NCBI GenBank assembly: GCA_903881085.1
Contig: CAIRSA010000437.1
Span: 1-39,835, forward strand
Length of the DNA: 39,835 nucleotides
Direction: 5' to 3'
DNA from: an uncultured Acidobacteriia bacterium
Lineage (GTDB): Bacteria > Acidobacteriota > Terriglobia > Bryobacterales > Bryobacteraceae
In this document: piece by piece, positions 31,756-39,592 of the stretch
How the letters are laid out: every line of letters begins with the position of its first letter
How positions within the stretch are numbered: the first letter of the stretch is position 1
The notes under the pieces: generated by a model
Told to the model about the DNA's origin: nothing
Databases searched by the model: none
What the model saw: only the letters and a program-made list of their open reading frames with translations
Translations under genes and position numbers: made by a program

Positions 31756-32956
31756 GCCGAGGGCAAAGATCGATTTCGTTTACATCGACTCAGGTGGCGG
31801 CCACCGCGCCACTGCCATTGCACTTGACGAGATGATCCGCCGCGAGAAGCGACCGTGGGACGTGCGGATGAGATCCGTGCAGGATATGCTGGATCCGATC
31901 GACCTTGTGCGAAAAGTGTCGGGCGTGCCGCAGCAAGAGGTCTACAACATCCTGCTGCGGCGCGGATGGACGCTGGGCACTGCGCAGATGATCCGGTTGA
32001 TGCACCTGGTGATTCGCTTGCAGCATCGGGCACAGGTTCGGTTGATGGCGGAGTTCTGGAGCCGGAACAAGCCGGACATGGTGGTCTCGTTGATTCCCAA
32101 TTTCAATCGCGCGATGTTCGACGCCCTGGCGGTGGCTGCGCCCGGCGTGCCTCTTGTGACCGTGCTGACCGATCTGGCCGATTACCCTCCGAATTTCTGG
32201 ATCGAGAAGCAGCCGCAATACTTTGTTTGCGGGACTGCCCGCTCGGTGGAGCAAGCGCGTGCGCTGGGACATGCGGAAGATCGCATTCTGCGCACTTCGG
32301 GCATGATTCTACATCCGCGGTTCTATGAATGTGCGGGTGTGGATCGCGACGCAGAGCGCGAGAAGTTGGGGCTGCGTGCGGGCGTGCCGACGGGCGTTGT
32401 GTTGTTCGGCGGCGAAGGCACTCGCGATATCGTCAAGACCGTGCGCGCGCTGAACCGTCCTGGCATGGACTTGCAGCTGATTGTGCTGTGCGGCAAGCAT
32501 CGCAGTGCGCTGGAAGAGGTGCGGGCGATGCGGCAGCATATTCCGATTCATGCCGAAGGCTTTACGCGGGAGATTCCGCGCTTCATGGCGCTCTCTGATT
32601 TCTTTATCGGTAAGCCAGGGCCGGGCAGCATCAGCGAAGCTTTGGCGATGGGGTTGCCGGTGATTGTGGAGCGCAACATTTGGACGCTGGTGCAGGAGCG
32701 CTTCAACGCGGAGTGGGTGGCTGAGCAGGGCATCGGGATTGTGATCGACGATCTTTCAAAGAGCGCCGAAGCCGTGAAGCAGCTGCTTGCGCCGGAGAAC
32801 TACGAAGCGTTTCGTAGAAAGGCGCTGGCTTCGAGGAGTTTTGCGGTGTTTGAGACTCCGGCGATGTTGGAAGCGATCATGGAGCATCACTTCCACGGGG
32901 CGAGCATGATGGCGCGGCGGCAGGTGATTGGCGTGCAGCCGGAAGTGTTTGTGTAG
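31748..32956 (+). CDS. MGDG-synthase-like family 28 glycosyltransferase
   Basis: A 402-aa enzyme with the MurG/MGDG-synthase plan. The N-terminal loop YIDSGGGHRATAIAL (12-26) contains the GGGH-type acceptor motif, with VVSLIPNFN and VTVLTDLADY (138-146) as in MGDG synthases. The C-terminal UDP-sugar site reads GKPGPGSISEALAMGLPVIV (288-307) and ERNIWTLVQERFNAEWV. Family members put a hexose on diacylglycerol or polyprenol lipids at the inner membrane face. No transmembrane segment is seen, which fits a peripheral enzyme. The 8-nt overlap with the phosphodiesterase gene couples the two. Confidence 0.85.
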   Translation: MNKPRAKIDFVYIDSGGGHRATAIALDEMIRREKRPWDVRMRSVQDMLDPIDLVRKVSGVPQQEVYNILLRRGWTLGTAQMIRLMHLVIRLQHRAQVRLMAEFWSRNKPDMVVSLIPNFNRAMFDALAVAAPGVPLVTVLTDLADYPPNFWIEKQPQYFVCGTARSVEQARALGHAEDRILRTSGMILHPRFYECAGVDRDAEREKLGLRAGVPTGVVLFGGEGTRDIVKTVRALNRPGMDLQLIVLCGKHRSALEEVRAMRQHIPIHAEGFTREIPRFMALSDFFIGKPGPGSISEALAMGLPVIVERNIWTLVQERFNAEWVAEQGIGIVIDDLSKSAEAVKQLLAPENYEAFRRKALASRSFAVFETPAMLEAIMEHHFHGASMMARRQVIGVQPEVFV

Positions 32957-32973
32957 CGATATCATTGGCTGTG

Positions 32974-33675
32974 ATGGATGCGCCTGAGTCTGCGGAATCG
33001 TTTTTAGAATTTCTGAAGCAGTCCGAACGAGATGGCCTCGTAACCTTGTTGCCACCGGTGCCGACGGCGGAGTTGGCGAGGGTTCCTTTAGGACTTGTCC
33101 CGCTGGCGCGCGTTGCGGCGGGGTTCGACGTCAAGGGGTTTGAGGATGATTGGGGCGATGGCGTGTTCCGTTGGGACCAGGATATGGGCGCCAGTTATTT
33201 CCAAGGCGCCGAATCCGACGCCTGGCATATGGACATCGGTAGGGATGGCTGCGGGAATTGTTGGGCGTTGTTGATTGAGCCCGAAACCGGGGAGCCGCGT
33301 GAGGTGCTTTGGAGTTCGCACGATCCGCCGGTGATCATGTTGGCACAACCTTCGCTTTATAGTTTCTGTCGTTTGATGATCTCCATGCCTGGGACCTTTA
33401 TTATTGCAACCGGGCGAGAGGAGGGTGCAATTTATTGCGAAAATCCGCAGGGGCTTTCTATCACGGACGGCTTGGCGTCCGACGATCCGATTTTGCGGCA
33501 GTTGGGGGCCGGGCTCGATGATTCGTGGCGCATTTTTGATTTGCGGCCAGGCGGTAGGTTTAGAGGATATGTGAGCTTGGCGACGGATGCGACTAAAAAA
33601 CATCCGTCGGCATGGGTACTTGCCCACCAAGATACGCTTCCACGAGTGCGAAAGCCTTGGTGGAAGTTTTGGTAG
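32974..33675 (+). CDS. SMI1/KNR4 (SUKH)-like protein
   Basis: A 233-aa protein from the ATG at 32974 (TTG 32965 and GTG 32971 are alternative in-frame starts; no strong ribosome-binding site). The pattern MDIGRDGCGNCWALLIEPET, GEPREVLWSSHDPPVIM, AQPSLYSFCRLM is that of SUKH proteins, which are immunity proteins against toxins in many bacteria. It ends RKPWWKFW, matched by the tail of the next gene. The gap of 17 nt to the GT28 gene does not show operon membership by itself. No toxin gene is adjacent. Confidence 0.65.
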   Translation: MDAPESAESFLEFLKQSERDGLVTLLPPVPTAELARVPLGLVPLARVAAGFDVKGFEDDWGDGVFRWDQDMGASYFQGAESDAWHMDIGRDGCGNCWALLIEPETGEPREVLWSSHDPPVIMLAQPSLYSFCRLMISMPGTFIIATGREEGAIYCENPQGLSITDGLASDDPILRQLGAGLDDSWRIFDLRPGGRFRGYVSLATDATKKHPSAWVLAHQDTLPRVRKPWWKFW

Positions 33676-33686
33676 GTTAGTGTCGA

Positions 33687-34184
33687 ATGGCTAGACCACT
33701 AAGATTCACAGGCTGTTGGCCGCCAGTGGATCTCCTCGATCAATACCCCAATTGGGTGTTCGCATCCGATGAGGAGTGCGAGCCTGACCAGGACGAAACG
33801 ACGATAAAGCCTGAAGGCCAGCAGACATTCATAAGCGAAGAAACGGATGTCACCGCGGCCAATGTGACTCTTGCGAGTGGTGTAAATTTGCGTGCGTTGC
33901 TCAGCCTCTTCAACGGGAAAGTTGTAGCAATCGATGTCTATAATGGGCATGACTGGTGGAGGCTTTGCGGGGCGCATGACCAGAAGTTATGGACTCCACA
34001 TGTTGAAACGTGGAAGCCGGAAAACCAGCGCCGACCTGTCGTATCACTTTCGGATAGAGAACTCTTCCCGGCGATTGTGAATTCGCGTCTACCATTCAGC
34101 GATGGGCGGCATATTACCATTACAATTCTGCTGGAGCCAAAACCTAATTCAGAAAGCGCAGGACCGTGGTATAAGTTCTGGTAG
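33687..34184 (+). CDS. Hypothetical protein sharing its neighbour's C-terminal tail
   Basis: A 165-aa soluble, Trp-rich protein that I do not recognise. It contains LDQYPNWVFASDEECE, a stretch LYNG-like (VVAIDVYNGHDWWRLC), KLWTPHVETWKPENQRRPVV and ends SAGPWYKFW. The last residues match the upstream SUKH-like protein (PWWKFW versus PWYKFW). Spacing from the upstream gene is 11 nt, so both are probably one transcript. The order and tail suggest a related immunity or partner function, but no domain supports this. Confidence 0.55.
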   Translation: MARPLRFTGCWPPVDLLDQYPNWVFASDEECEPDQDETTIKPEGQQTFISEETDVTAANVTLASGVNLRALLSLFNGKVVAIDVYNGHDWWRLCGAHDQKLWTPHVETWKPENQRRPVVSLSDRELFPAIVNSRLPFSDGRHITITILLEPKPNSESAGPWYKFW

Positions 34185-34205
34185 ACCAGCATTTTTGATT
34201 CGCTG

Positions 34206-34221
34206 TACACTGAAAACAGTG
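34206..34221 (+). promoter_or_regulatory. Candidate promoter and operator over the hicA start
   Basis: TACACT (34206-34211) could be a -10 box only 7 nt before the GTG start, with TAGACC (34182-34187) as -35 at 18 nt spacing. The perfect inverted repeat CACTG-AAAA-CAGTG (34208-34221) overlaps both the -10 box and the start codon, as expected for autoregulation by the HicAB complex. The mRNA would be leaderless. Confidence 0.45.
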
Positions 34222-34413
34222 AAGGTGCGCGATCTGATTCGAATTGTTGAGTCTGACGGATGGAAGCATGTGCGGACAACCGGCAGCCATCGTCACTTCA
34301 AGCATCCTTTGAAGCCAAATGTCGTAACGGTGCCAGGCCATGCTGGCGACGACATTCCTCTAGGAACGATGAAGGCGATTTTGAAGGCCGCAGGATTGGA
34401 GAATACATTATGA
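34219..34413 (+). CDS. hicA: HicA toxin
   Basis: A 64-aa protein starting at GTG 34219. A typical HicA double-stranded-RNA-binding-like fold: MKVRDLIRIVESDGWKHVRT, the catalytic-His loop TGSHRHFKHP (H24), VTVPGHAGDDIPLGTMKAIL and LKAAGL. HicA is an mRNA interferase that cleaves translated RNAs. The stop overlaps the HicB start (ATGA), the usual coupling with the toxin first. Normal family length. Confidence 0.92.
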   Translation: MKVRDLIRIVESDGWKHVRTTGSHRHFKHPLKPNVVTVPGHAGDDIPLGTMKAILKAAGLENTL

Positions 34414-34634
34414 GCAAGAAATATGCGGTGATTTATGAGCCTGCTCAGTCCAATTGGGCCGCTTATGTTCCGGATCTGCCTGGATGCATGACCACGGGGA
34501 AATCACTGGAAGAGACTGAGCGCAACATCCGTGAGGCTATTGAGGGACACTTGGAAACGCTGCGCCAGTTTGGGGATCCTGTACCGGAGCCGTCGAGCCT
34601 GGCTGGTGAAGTTGAGATCATCACGGCCGCGTGA
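34410..34634 (+). CDS. hicB: HicB-type antitoxin
   Basis: A 74-aa protein with the HicB-like partial RNase-H fold: KYAVIYEPAQSNWAAYVPDL, PGCMTTGKSLEETERNIREA and EGHLETLRQFGDPVPEP. It lacks a C-terminal DNA-binding domain, so it is a short HicB that presumably needs a DNA-binding partner or a different operator mechanism. It overlaps hicA by 4 nt. It is followed by a palindromic repeat in the convergent gap before the oxidoreductase gene. Confidence 0.9.
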   Translation: MSKKYAVIYEPAQSNWAAYVPDLPGCMTTGKSLEETERNIREAIEGHLETLRQFGDPVPEPSSLAGEVEIITAA

Positions 34635-34664
34635 TTCTTCACTGGTAGTGAGTGAAAGTTAGAA

Positions 34665-34691
34665 GTAGGACAGGCGAATCGCCTGTCCTAC
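34665..34691. repeat. 27-bp perfect palindrome overlapping a stop codon
   Basis: GTAGGACAGGCGA, a single A, and the reverse complement form a perfect 13-bp-arm palindrome in the gap between convergent hicB and the oxidoreductase gene. Its last bases contain the TAG stop of the oxidoreductase (minus strand, plus 34688-34690). No T-run follows. It is probably an interspersed repeat that may also stop transcription from either side. Confidence 0.6.
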
Positions 34692-36268
34692 CCACGGAGG
34701 ATTTCACGGGCTGCGTTGTGGCCGGGGGCGCCCATGACGCCGCCGCCGGGGTGGGCTCCGGAGCCGCATAGATACAGGCCGCGGATGGGGGTTCGGTAAT
34801 CCGCGAAGCCGGCGAGTGGGCGCAGGGAGAACATCTGGTCGAGGCTCATTTCGCCGTGGAAGATGTTGCCGCCGGTGATGCCGAAGCGGCGTTCGAGGTC
34901 GAGTGGGGTGAGCACCTGGCGCTCCACGATGATGTCGCGGATGTTGGGGGCGTATTCGGCGATGATGTCGATGACACGATCGGCGAACGGCTCGCGTTGT
35001 TCTTCCCAGGTGCCTTCGCGCAGCGTGTAGGGCGCGTATTGCAGGAAGATGCCCATGATGTGGCGGCCGGCTGGGGCTAACGACGTGTCGTAGGAAGTTG
35101 GGATCGTCATTTCTAGCAGCGGGCGCCCAGACGGGCGGCCATACTTAGCGTCGTCCCAGGCGCGCTCCACATAATCGATCGACGGACAGATGTGCATTGT
35201 CGCTCGGTGCTGCGGGCCGGGTGTGCCGGGATAGGCCGTGAAGTCGGGCAGTCCGCTGAGGGCGAGGTTGATCTTGCACGAGGTGCCTTCGCTGCGGAAG
35301 TGCTTCATCGATTGATTGAAGTCGCCGGGCAGGTGGCGCGGGTCGAGCAGGCGGCGGAAGGTCAGATGCGGGTCGAGATTGCTGGCGACGATCCGCGACT
35401 GGATCTCTTCGCCGGATTCGAGCACCACGCCAGAGACCGCGCCGTTGTTGACGGAGAATTGAGAGACGGTAACGCCGGTGCGGATCTCAGCTCCGGCGGC
35501 GCGAGCCGATTGGGCGATGGCGTTCGACACCGCGCCCATGCCTCCGCGGACGAAGCCCCACAGGCCACGCTTGCCGCCGACTCCTCCCATGCAGTGGTGG
35601 AGCAGAATGTAGGCAGTGCCGGGCGAGCGCGGGCCGCCGTTGGCTCCGATGACTCCATCGGTTGCGAGGGTGACTTTGAGTTCGGGCGATTCGAACCATT
35701 CATCGAGCAGATCGGACGCGGACTGCGTGAAGATCTTGAAGAGAGCTACGGTATCGGGCGCGCTGAGGCCAAGCATCTTGCGGCCGAGTTGGAGGTAGTC
35801 CCACAGATCACCTAGCGACGACGGCGGAAACTTCGGCGGAGTAACAAGGAGTAACTGCTCGATAACTCGGGCAAGGCGCTCGATTTGTTGCTCGAATTTG
35901 GGATAGGCTTCGGCGTCGCGCGCGGAGAACTTTGCGATTTCGGCGAGGGTCTTGTGCTCGTCCTGCCACATGAAGAGATGGCGGCCATCGGGGAAGGCGG
36001 AGAAGAACGACGGATCCTTGGCGTCGACGATGTAGCCGTGTTGCGCGAGTTGCAGATCGTCAATGACTTTCTGCTGCATGAGGCTTGTCAGATAGGCTCC
36101 GGTGGAGACCTTGTAGCCGGGCCACACCTCTTCTGTGACGGCGCAGCCGCCGAGCAGGTCACGTTTTTCCAGCACCAGCACATTGCGTCCGGCGCGGGCG
36201 AGATAGGCGGCAGTTACCAGGCCGTTGTGGCCGCCGCCGACGATGATGGCGTCGTATCGTTTGGCCAT
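34688..36268 (-). CDS. CrtI/PYROXD2-like FAD-dependent oxidoreductase
   Basis: A 526-aa protein. The ATG at 36268 has an AGGAG near 10 nt upstream and gives the N-terminal dinucleotide-binding motif MAKRYDAIIVGGGHNGLVTA, then LEKRDLLGGCAVTEEVWPGY. Other family features are GGMGAVSNAIAQSARAAGAE, IVASNLDPHLTFRRLL and the C-terminal FAD motif LYLCGSGAHPGGGVMGAPGH. This is the phytoene-desaturase/PYROXD2-like branch; the substrate is uncertain, and there is no carotenoid gene nearby. It starts 2 nt after the stop of the LD-carboxypeptidase gene (same strand), so they form a unit. Confidence 0.85.
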   Translation of the reverse strand: MAKRYDAIIVGGGHNGLVTAAYLARAGRNVLVLEKRDLLGGCAVTEEVWPGYKVSTGAYLTSLMQQKVIDDLQLAQHGYIVDAKDPSFFSAFPDGRHLFMWQDEHKTLAEIAKFSARDAEAYPKFEQQIERLARVIEQLLLVTPPKFPPSSLGDLWDYLQLGRKMLGLSAPDTVALFKIFTQSASDLLDEWFESPELKVTLATDGVIGANGGPRSPGTAYILLHHCMGGVGGKRGLWGFVRGGMGAVSNAIAQSARAAGAEIRTGVTVSQFSVNNGAVSGVVLESGEEIQSRIVASNLDPHLTFRRLLDPRHLPGDFNQSMKHFRSEGTSCKINLALSGLPDFTAYPGTPGPQHRATMHICPSIDYVERAWDDAKYGRPSGRPLLEMTIPTSYDTSLAPAGRHIMGIFLQYAPYTLREGTWEEQREPFADRVIDIIAEYAPNIRDIIVERQVLTPLDLERRFGITGGNIFHGEMSLDQMFSLRPLAGFADYRTPIRGLYLCGSGAHPGGGVMGAPGHNAAREILRG

Positions 36269-36270
36269 TG

Positions 36271-37287
36271 TTAAACGACTCCTGACTCTTCGATCTTCAG
36301 TTCGCCTTTGTCGGCGTCGAGCGAGGCCATTACGCCGAGGGGCAGCGTGAGCTGGTCGTTGGTGTGGCCGATGGTGAGGCCGCCTAGCACGGGGACTTTG
36401 GTTTTGCCGAGGATTTCGTCGAGCACTTCGCCGAGCGAGAAGGTGGATTCGAAGGACGGCTCGAACTTGCGCGGGCCGCAGTCGTTGCATTCGCCGAAGA
36501 CAATCGCTGCGGCTTGATCGAACTTTCCGGCGAGGCGCAGTTGGGTCAGCATGCGGTCGATGGAGTAGGGCTGTTCGCCCACGTCTTCGATGAAGAAGAT
36601 CTTGCCGCGTGTGTCGACTTCGTAGGGCGTGCCCATGGTGGATGCGATCAATGACAGGTTGCCGCCCATGAGCGGGCCGCGCGCCTTGCCGCCGCGGATG
36701 GCGCGCAGCGTGTGGTTGGGGCGCAGTTGGTTCGATTCGGGCGGATTGGTGAGCACGCCTAGCGGTGCCGTTTCGAAGATGGCCTTTTTGAAGTATTGCT
36801 GCGTGTAATCGGTGAAGGCCGATAGCGGCACGGGACCGTGGAAGGTAACGAGGCCGGTGCGCTTGTGGATGGCCAGATGCATCGCGGTGATGTCGCTGTA
36901 GCCGATGAAGACTTTCGGGTTAGCGCGGATGAGGTTGTAATCGATGTGGTTGAGCAGTTGGGCCGAGCCGTAGCCGCCGCGGATGCAGAAGACGCCTTTC
37001 ACTTCGGGGTCGCGGAACATGGCGTGTAGGTCGTCGACGCGCTCTTCGATGGTGCCGCCGAGGTAGCCGGATTTTTTGCGGACGTTGCGGCCTATCTTGA
37101 GATTGAGGCCGAAGTATTTGATGGTGCGTTCGGCGGTGATGAGGCGGTCGGGGTCGGCGACGTAGCTGGAGGGTGTGATGAGGCCGATGGTGTCGCCGGG
37201 TTTTAGGGCTTTGGGGTGGATGAGTGGGGAGGATTGGGCTGCGGCGCTGGCGGCGGCGAGGGTGGTTAGGAAGTGTCGGCGGTGCAT
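36271..37287 (-). CDS. ldcA: LD-carboxypeptidase (peptidase S66)
   Basis: A 338-aa protein. The ATG at 37287 gives MHRRHFLTTLAAASAAAQ, a signal sequence, so this LD-carboxypeptidase is likely exported. The catalytic triad is visible: nucleophile S131 (FIGYSDITAMHL), E234 (FFIEDVGEQPYSIDR) and H308 (LTIGHTNDQLTLPLG). CIRGGYGSAQLLNHID is also conserved. Family enzymes trim murein tetrapeptides to tripeptides during cell-wall recycling; the periplasmic form is unusual since classical LdcA is cytoplasmic. It is upstream of the FAD oxidoreductase by 2 nt. Confidence 0.85.
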   Translation of the reverse strand: MHRRHFLTTLAAASAAAQSSPLIHPKALKPGDTIGLITPSSYVADPDRLITAERTIKYFGLNLKIGRNVRKKSGYLGGTIEERVDDLHAMFRDPEVKGVFCIRGGYGSAQLLNHIDYNLIRANPKVFIGYSDITAMHLAIHKRTGLVTFHGPVPLSAFTDYTQQYFKKAIFETAPLGVLTNPPESNQLRPNHTLRAIRGGKARGPLMGGNLSLIASTMGTPYEVDTRGKIFFIEDVGEQPYSIDRMLTQLRLAGKFDQAAAIVFGECNDCGPRKFEPSFESTFSLGEVLDEILGKTKVPVLGGLTIGHTNDQLTLPLGVMASLDADKGELKIEESGVV

Positions 37288-37565
37288 GTATTTATTGTGC
37301 ACTAGCGGGGGTGGGGTCGGACTTCCGCCTTCGCTAAAGCCCAAATTCATTTAGTTGGCAGTAGGTTCGGTTTATGGTGGCGCGGATACTCGTGTCTGCC
37401 CCGTCCCGGGTGACCGGGACACTAAGTTTTCATAACCAGCCCAAGCGTCGACATAAGTGTAGACGCGGCAAGCAGGAGTGCTTGCGCCACAAACGAATCA
37501 TGCAATTCCCGGATTGGTTCATTCGAGGCATGAGTTCCAGGAGCGAAGGGTGTGCGTTTCAGACT
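37288..37565. repeat. Intergenic stretch with three hairpins
   Basis: No gene. Hairpins occur at 37403-37420 (GTCCCGG/CCGGGAC, perfect 7-bp arms), about 37446-37467 (GCGTCGAC against GTAGACGC, 7 of 8) and about 37468-37486 (GGCAAGCA against TGCTTGCG). GGGGTCGGACT near 37313 recurs near 37890. The cluster looks like stacked interspersed palindromes. Confidence 0.5.
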
Positions 37566-37835
37566 TCATGCCAGATGTTCCAGCTCGTCGAACACCTCAT
37601 CGACGGGCCGCCCGACGCCTTTCCTGGCCTGCGCAAGGCCCCGCCGGATGCTGGACAGCGTGTCCAATTGCTGCGCAACTTCCTGGTATGCGGCTGCATC
37701 CACAACCACTGCCGCTGCCTTACCGTTGACGGTCAGGACCAGTGGACGACCGGTTTTCTTCATGCGCTTCATCAATCCGGAGGAATTCCGTTTGAAGGTG
37801 GTCATCGAGTGAATATCCTGGGTGACATCTATCAT
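37566..37835 (-). CDS. Phd/YefM-family antitoxin, apparently orphan
   Basis: An 89-aa protein with AGGAGA before the ATG at 37835. A Phd/YefM N-terminal DNA-binding/dimer region reads MIDVTQDIHSMTTFKRNSSG, followed by RPLVLTVNGKAAAVVVDAAA and YQEVAQQLDTLSSIRRGLAQ. The C-terminal tail (VGRPVDEVFDELEHLA) is the toxin-binding type. No RelE, Doc or YoeB-like gene follows on the minus strand within 270 bp, so it has lost, or never had, a toxin partner here. Confidence 0.85.
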   Translation of the reverse strand: MIDVTQDIHSMTTFKRNSSGLMKRMKKTGRPLVLTVNGKAAAVVVDAAAYQEVAQQLDTLSSIRRGLAQARKGVGRPVDEVFDELEHLA

Positions 37836-37888
37836 GGCAGTTCTCCTAGCACTATTCTCGAATTTGATTTGATGCTTTGTAAGCGGCT

Positions 37889-37935
37889 GGGGTCGGACTA
37901 AAGTCCTCCGCAGGCTGAAAGCCCGCCCTACCCTG
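37889..37935. repeat. Interspersed palindrome-like repeat
   Basis: GGGGTCGGACTAAAGTCCTC followed by CGCAGGCTGAAAGCCCGCCC resembles the pattern GGGGTCGGACTTCCGCCTTC...AAAGCCC at about 37312-37342. Such short GC-rich repeats near gene ends are common in this genome type. No coding signal overlaps it. Confidence 0.4.
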
Positions 37936-38131
37936 GAACTTTGGGGTGGGTGTGGAAGACGAAGAGGTCGAGCATGACTTCGCGGCATCGGATTTTGAAG
38001 CTGTTGTAGGCGTCAACGCCGGCGGCGATGAGGGCGTCCTTCATGTCCTGCGGTTCGTCGTAGTCTTTGCGGTGGTTGTTTGAGGGCTTGGAAGAGTTGG
38101 GATGCGGCGTGGCTTGCAGTTTGAGCCGCAT
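37928..38131 (-). CDS. Unrecognised coding fragment or small protein
   Basis: A 67-codon minus-strand frame. From about 38080 to the stop, nearly every codon ends in C or G, a strong sign of real coding in this genome. The text is NHRKDYDEPQDMKDALI, then AAGVDAYNSFKIRCREVML, then DLFVFHTHPKVPG. The upstream part has weaker codon bias and no ribosome-binding site, so this is more likely the 3' remnant of a lost gene than a complete gene. Not recognised. Confidence 0.35.
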   Translation of the reverse strand: MRLKLQATPHPNSSKPSNNHRKDYDEPQDMKDALIAAGVDAYNSFKIRCREVMLDLFVFHTHPKVPG

Positions 38132-38245
38132 ATTTGTATGAGACGTGGTTGCGCGGTGAATATTACTCCAAAAACATTCTCACGCGGAGGCGCGGAGAGG
38201 CCAAGAATACAAAGTGAAGAAGGATGGGGTGTAGAATGTGTTCGC

Positions 38246-39592
38246 ATGCGGATATTACTTTTTCTTGTTGCTATTGGGGCGGCTGCGCAGACGGCCACGT
38301 TGGACTATGCCTACTTTAAGGAGCGGGTGCAGCCGGTCTTTTTGAAGAAGCGGCCGGGGCATGCGCGGTGCGTTGCGTGCCATATTCATCGGGTTCCGGC
38401 GCTGGCTCCGCTGGCGGCGGGGGCGCTGAATTGGGACGAGGCGCAGTCGCAGAAGAATTTCGCGGCGTGGAAGAGTTTTGTGACGCCGGGCGTTATTGAG
38501 AAGAGCCTGCTGTTGCTGGCTCCGCTGGCGACGGCGGCGGGCGGGAATGCGTTTCATCCGGGCGGGAAGCACTTTGCTTCGAAAGATGACGCGGAGTGGA
38601 AGACGCTGGCCGCGTGGGTGCGCGGGGAAAAGGCCCTGGGTGCGGGCGACGTGCGGGTGCTGCAATCGAATTCGGCGGGCGATGGCGTGTCAGTGATTGA
38701 CCCGGCGACGAACAGCGTGGTTGGCACAATCGGCGGCATCGAGGTGCCGCATGGGTTGGTGGTTTCGCCGGACGGCAGGCGAGTCTATGTGACGAATGAG
38801 GCGCAGCGGAGTTTGGATGTTGTCGATTCGCGGTCGTTCACCGTGTTCGCGCGGATTCCGCTGAGCGGTGCGCCGAACAACGTTGATGTCGCGAAGGACG
38901 GCAAGCGCGTGTACGTGGGGATCCGGCAGGGCGCGGGCGCGGTAAATGTGATTGATTCGGTGGCGTTGAATAATGTGAAATCGGTGGCGGTGAAGGGCGA
39001 GATTCACAACGTGTATGTCACGCCGGATGGGAAGTGGGTGGTGGCGGGGTCGATTGCGGCGAGTACGATCAGTGTGATCGATGCGGCGACGGAGACGCTG
39101 GCGTGGACGCTGGAAATGTCAGCAGGGATCCGGCCGATGGCGTTTACAACCAATGGAGACGGGTCGACGAAAGAGATCGTAGTGCAGCTTTCGAATTATC
39201 ATGGTCTGGCGATTGTGGACTTCACCGCGCGCAAAGAGGTTCGGCGCTTTACGCTGCCCGATGTGGTGGGCGCGCACAAACAGACCGAGGGACTGCAAGG
39301 TTCGCCATCGCATGGGCTGGCGATTACGCCCGATGGCAAGATGCTGTGGGCGACGAGCAAGTATTACGATGCCGTGATTGCCTATTCGCTACCGGATTTC
39401 CAGTTGTTGAAGGTGGTCCACGTGGGCTTGCATCCGGACTGGTTGACGATTCCCGGGGATGGGAAGAGTTTGTATGTGGCGGTGGCGGGCGAGGACACTA
39501 CGGTGGTTGTGGACAACGCGACGTTTGAGGTGGTGAAGCGCATTCCGGTTGGGTTTGTGCCCAAGCGGGTGGCTAGCGGAGTTTTGCGGTAG
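38246..39592 (+). CDS. Exported cytochrome-like protein with YVTN beta-propeller
   Basis: A 448-aa protein. The ATG at 38246 gives a Sec signal (MRILLFLVAIGAAAQ). A CxxCH-type site RCVACHIH (C42, C45, H46) lies in a cytochrome-like N-terminal part. From about 145 the repeats VSVIDPATNSVVGTIGG, VSPDGRRVYVTNEAQRSLDV, VTPDGKWVVAGSIAASTISV and ITPDGKMLWATSKYYDAVIA form a YVTN-family beta-propeller. It resembles the envelope cytochrome-propeller proteins of the operon at 21-28 kb. TAGAAT (38232-38237), about 9 nt before the ATG, could be a -10 box, with a GC-rich CACGCGGAGGCGCGGAG repeat upstream. Confidence 0.85.
   Translation: MRILLFLVAIGAAAQTATLDYAYFKERVQPVFLKKRPGHARCVACHIHRVPALAPLAAGALNWDEAQSQKNFAAWKSFVTPGVIEKSLLLLAPLATAAGGNAFHPGGKHFASKDDAEWKTLAAWVRGEKALGAGDVRVLQSNSAGDGVSVIDPATNSVVGTIGGIEVPHGLVVSPDGRRVYVTNEAQRSLDVVDSRSFTVFARIPLSGAPNNVDVAKDGKRVYVGIRQGAGAVNVIDSVALNNVKSVAVKGEIHNVYVTPDGKWVVAGSIAASTISVIDAATETLAWTLEMSAGIRPMAFTTNGDGSTKEIVVQLSNYHGLAIVDFTARKEVRRFTLPDVVGAHKQTEGLQGSPSHGLAITPDGKMLWATSKYYDAVIAYSLPDFQLLKVVHVGLHPDWLTIPGDGKSLYVAVAGEDTTVVVDNATFEVVKRIPVGFVPKRVASGVLR

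Noticed and set aside
34688..34691. Palindrome as an ordinary terminator for hicB
   Set aside because: It has no T-run and overlaps a coding stop, so it is called a repeat instead.
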